From contig CAZCZR010000078.1 in the NCBI GenBank assembly GCA_964503455.1, positions 1 to 6,884 of the forward strand: a stretch of DNA of 6,884 nucleotides, given 5' to 3'. The position numbers and the translations under genes are program-made. Positions 6,844 to 6,884 of this stretch are shown here, piece by piece (position 1 is the stretch's first letter; each line of letters starts with the position of its first letter). Under the pieces are notes generated by a model. That model saw nothing but the letters and a program-made list of their open reading frames with translations, made no database searches and was not told where the DNA came from. This stretch comes from CAZCZR01 sp964503455. GTDB lineage: Bacteria; Bacillota; Clostridia; UBA1381.

Positions 6844-6884
6844 GAATTATTCATTAAATAAAGAGCTAACTGATTTTTGTATCG

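Overview
The window reads as part of a chromosome from a low-to-mid GC Gram-positive bacterium, most likely a gut-type member of class Clostridia (Bacillota). The grounds are a class B sortase with a proline/threonine-rich wall protein, strong AGGAGG-like ribosome binding sites, sigma-A type promoters with 17-base spacers and AT-rich spacers between genes. Genus cannot be read from the sequence alone.

Left part (1-1528, + strand): the 3' part of a surface-protein gene, made of two families of in-frame tandem repeats, an acidic linker and a C-terminal sorting signal (SPKTR, hydrophobic segment, short charged tail). Its stop codon overlaps the start of a complete class B sortase gene. The two look like a translationally coupled substrate and enzyme pair. 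A 14-bp hairpin with A and T tracts (1580-1630) lies between this pair and the convergent carB and could end transcription from both sides.

Middle (1714-4926, - strand): a complete carB, the large subunit of carbamoyl-phosphate synthetase (pyrimidine and arginine supply). No carA lies next to it: sortase lies on one side and guaA on the other.

Divergent spacer (4927-5230): 304 bases holding a carB promoter, a guaA promoter, a pair of A-tract direct repeats directly upstream of the carB -35 box, and a less AT-rich core that can form two abutting hairpins of unknown function. Both predicted leaders are short (about 40 and 26 nt), so no classical riboswitch or attenuator fits inside them.

Right part (5231-6884, + strand): a complete guaA (GMP synthase), followed by 121 non-coding bases with an exact 11-bp tandem duplication that also forms a palindrome. 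The 3' end of guaA is a known integration hotspot for genomic islands, so this end may be the edge of a mobile element that continues outside the window.

Functionally, carB and guaA both depend on glutamine-derived ammonia for nucleotide synthesis and face away from a shared control region. Most of the window is core metabolism. The less ordinary parts are the substrate/sortase pair with its non-canonical Arg in the sorting motif, the unexplained core of the carB-guaA spacer, and the possible island boundary after guaA.
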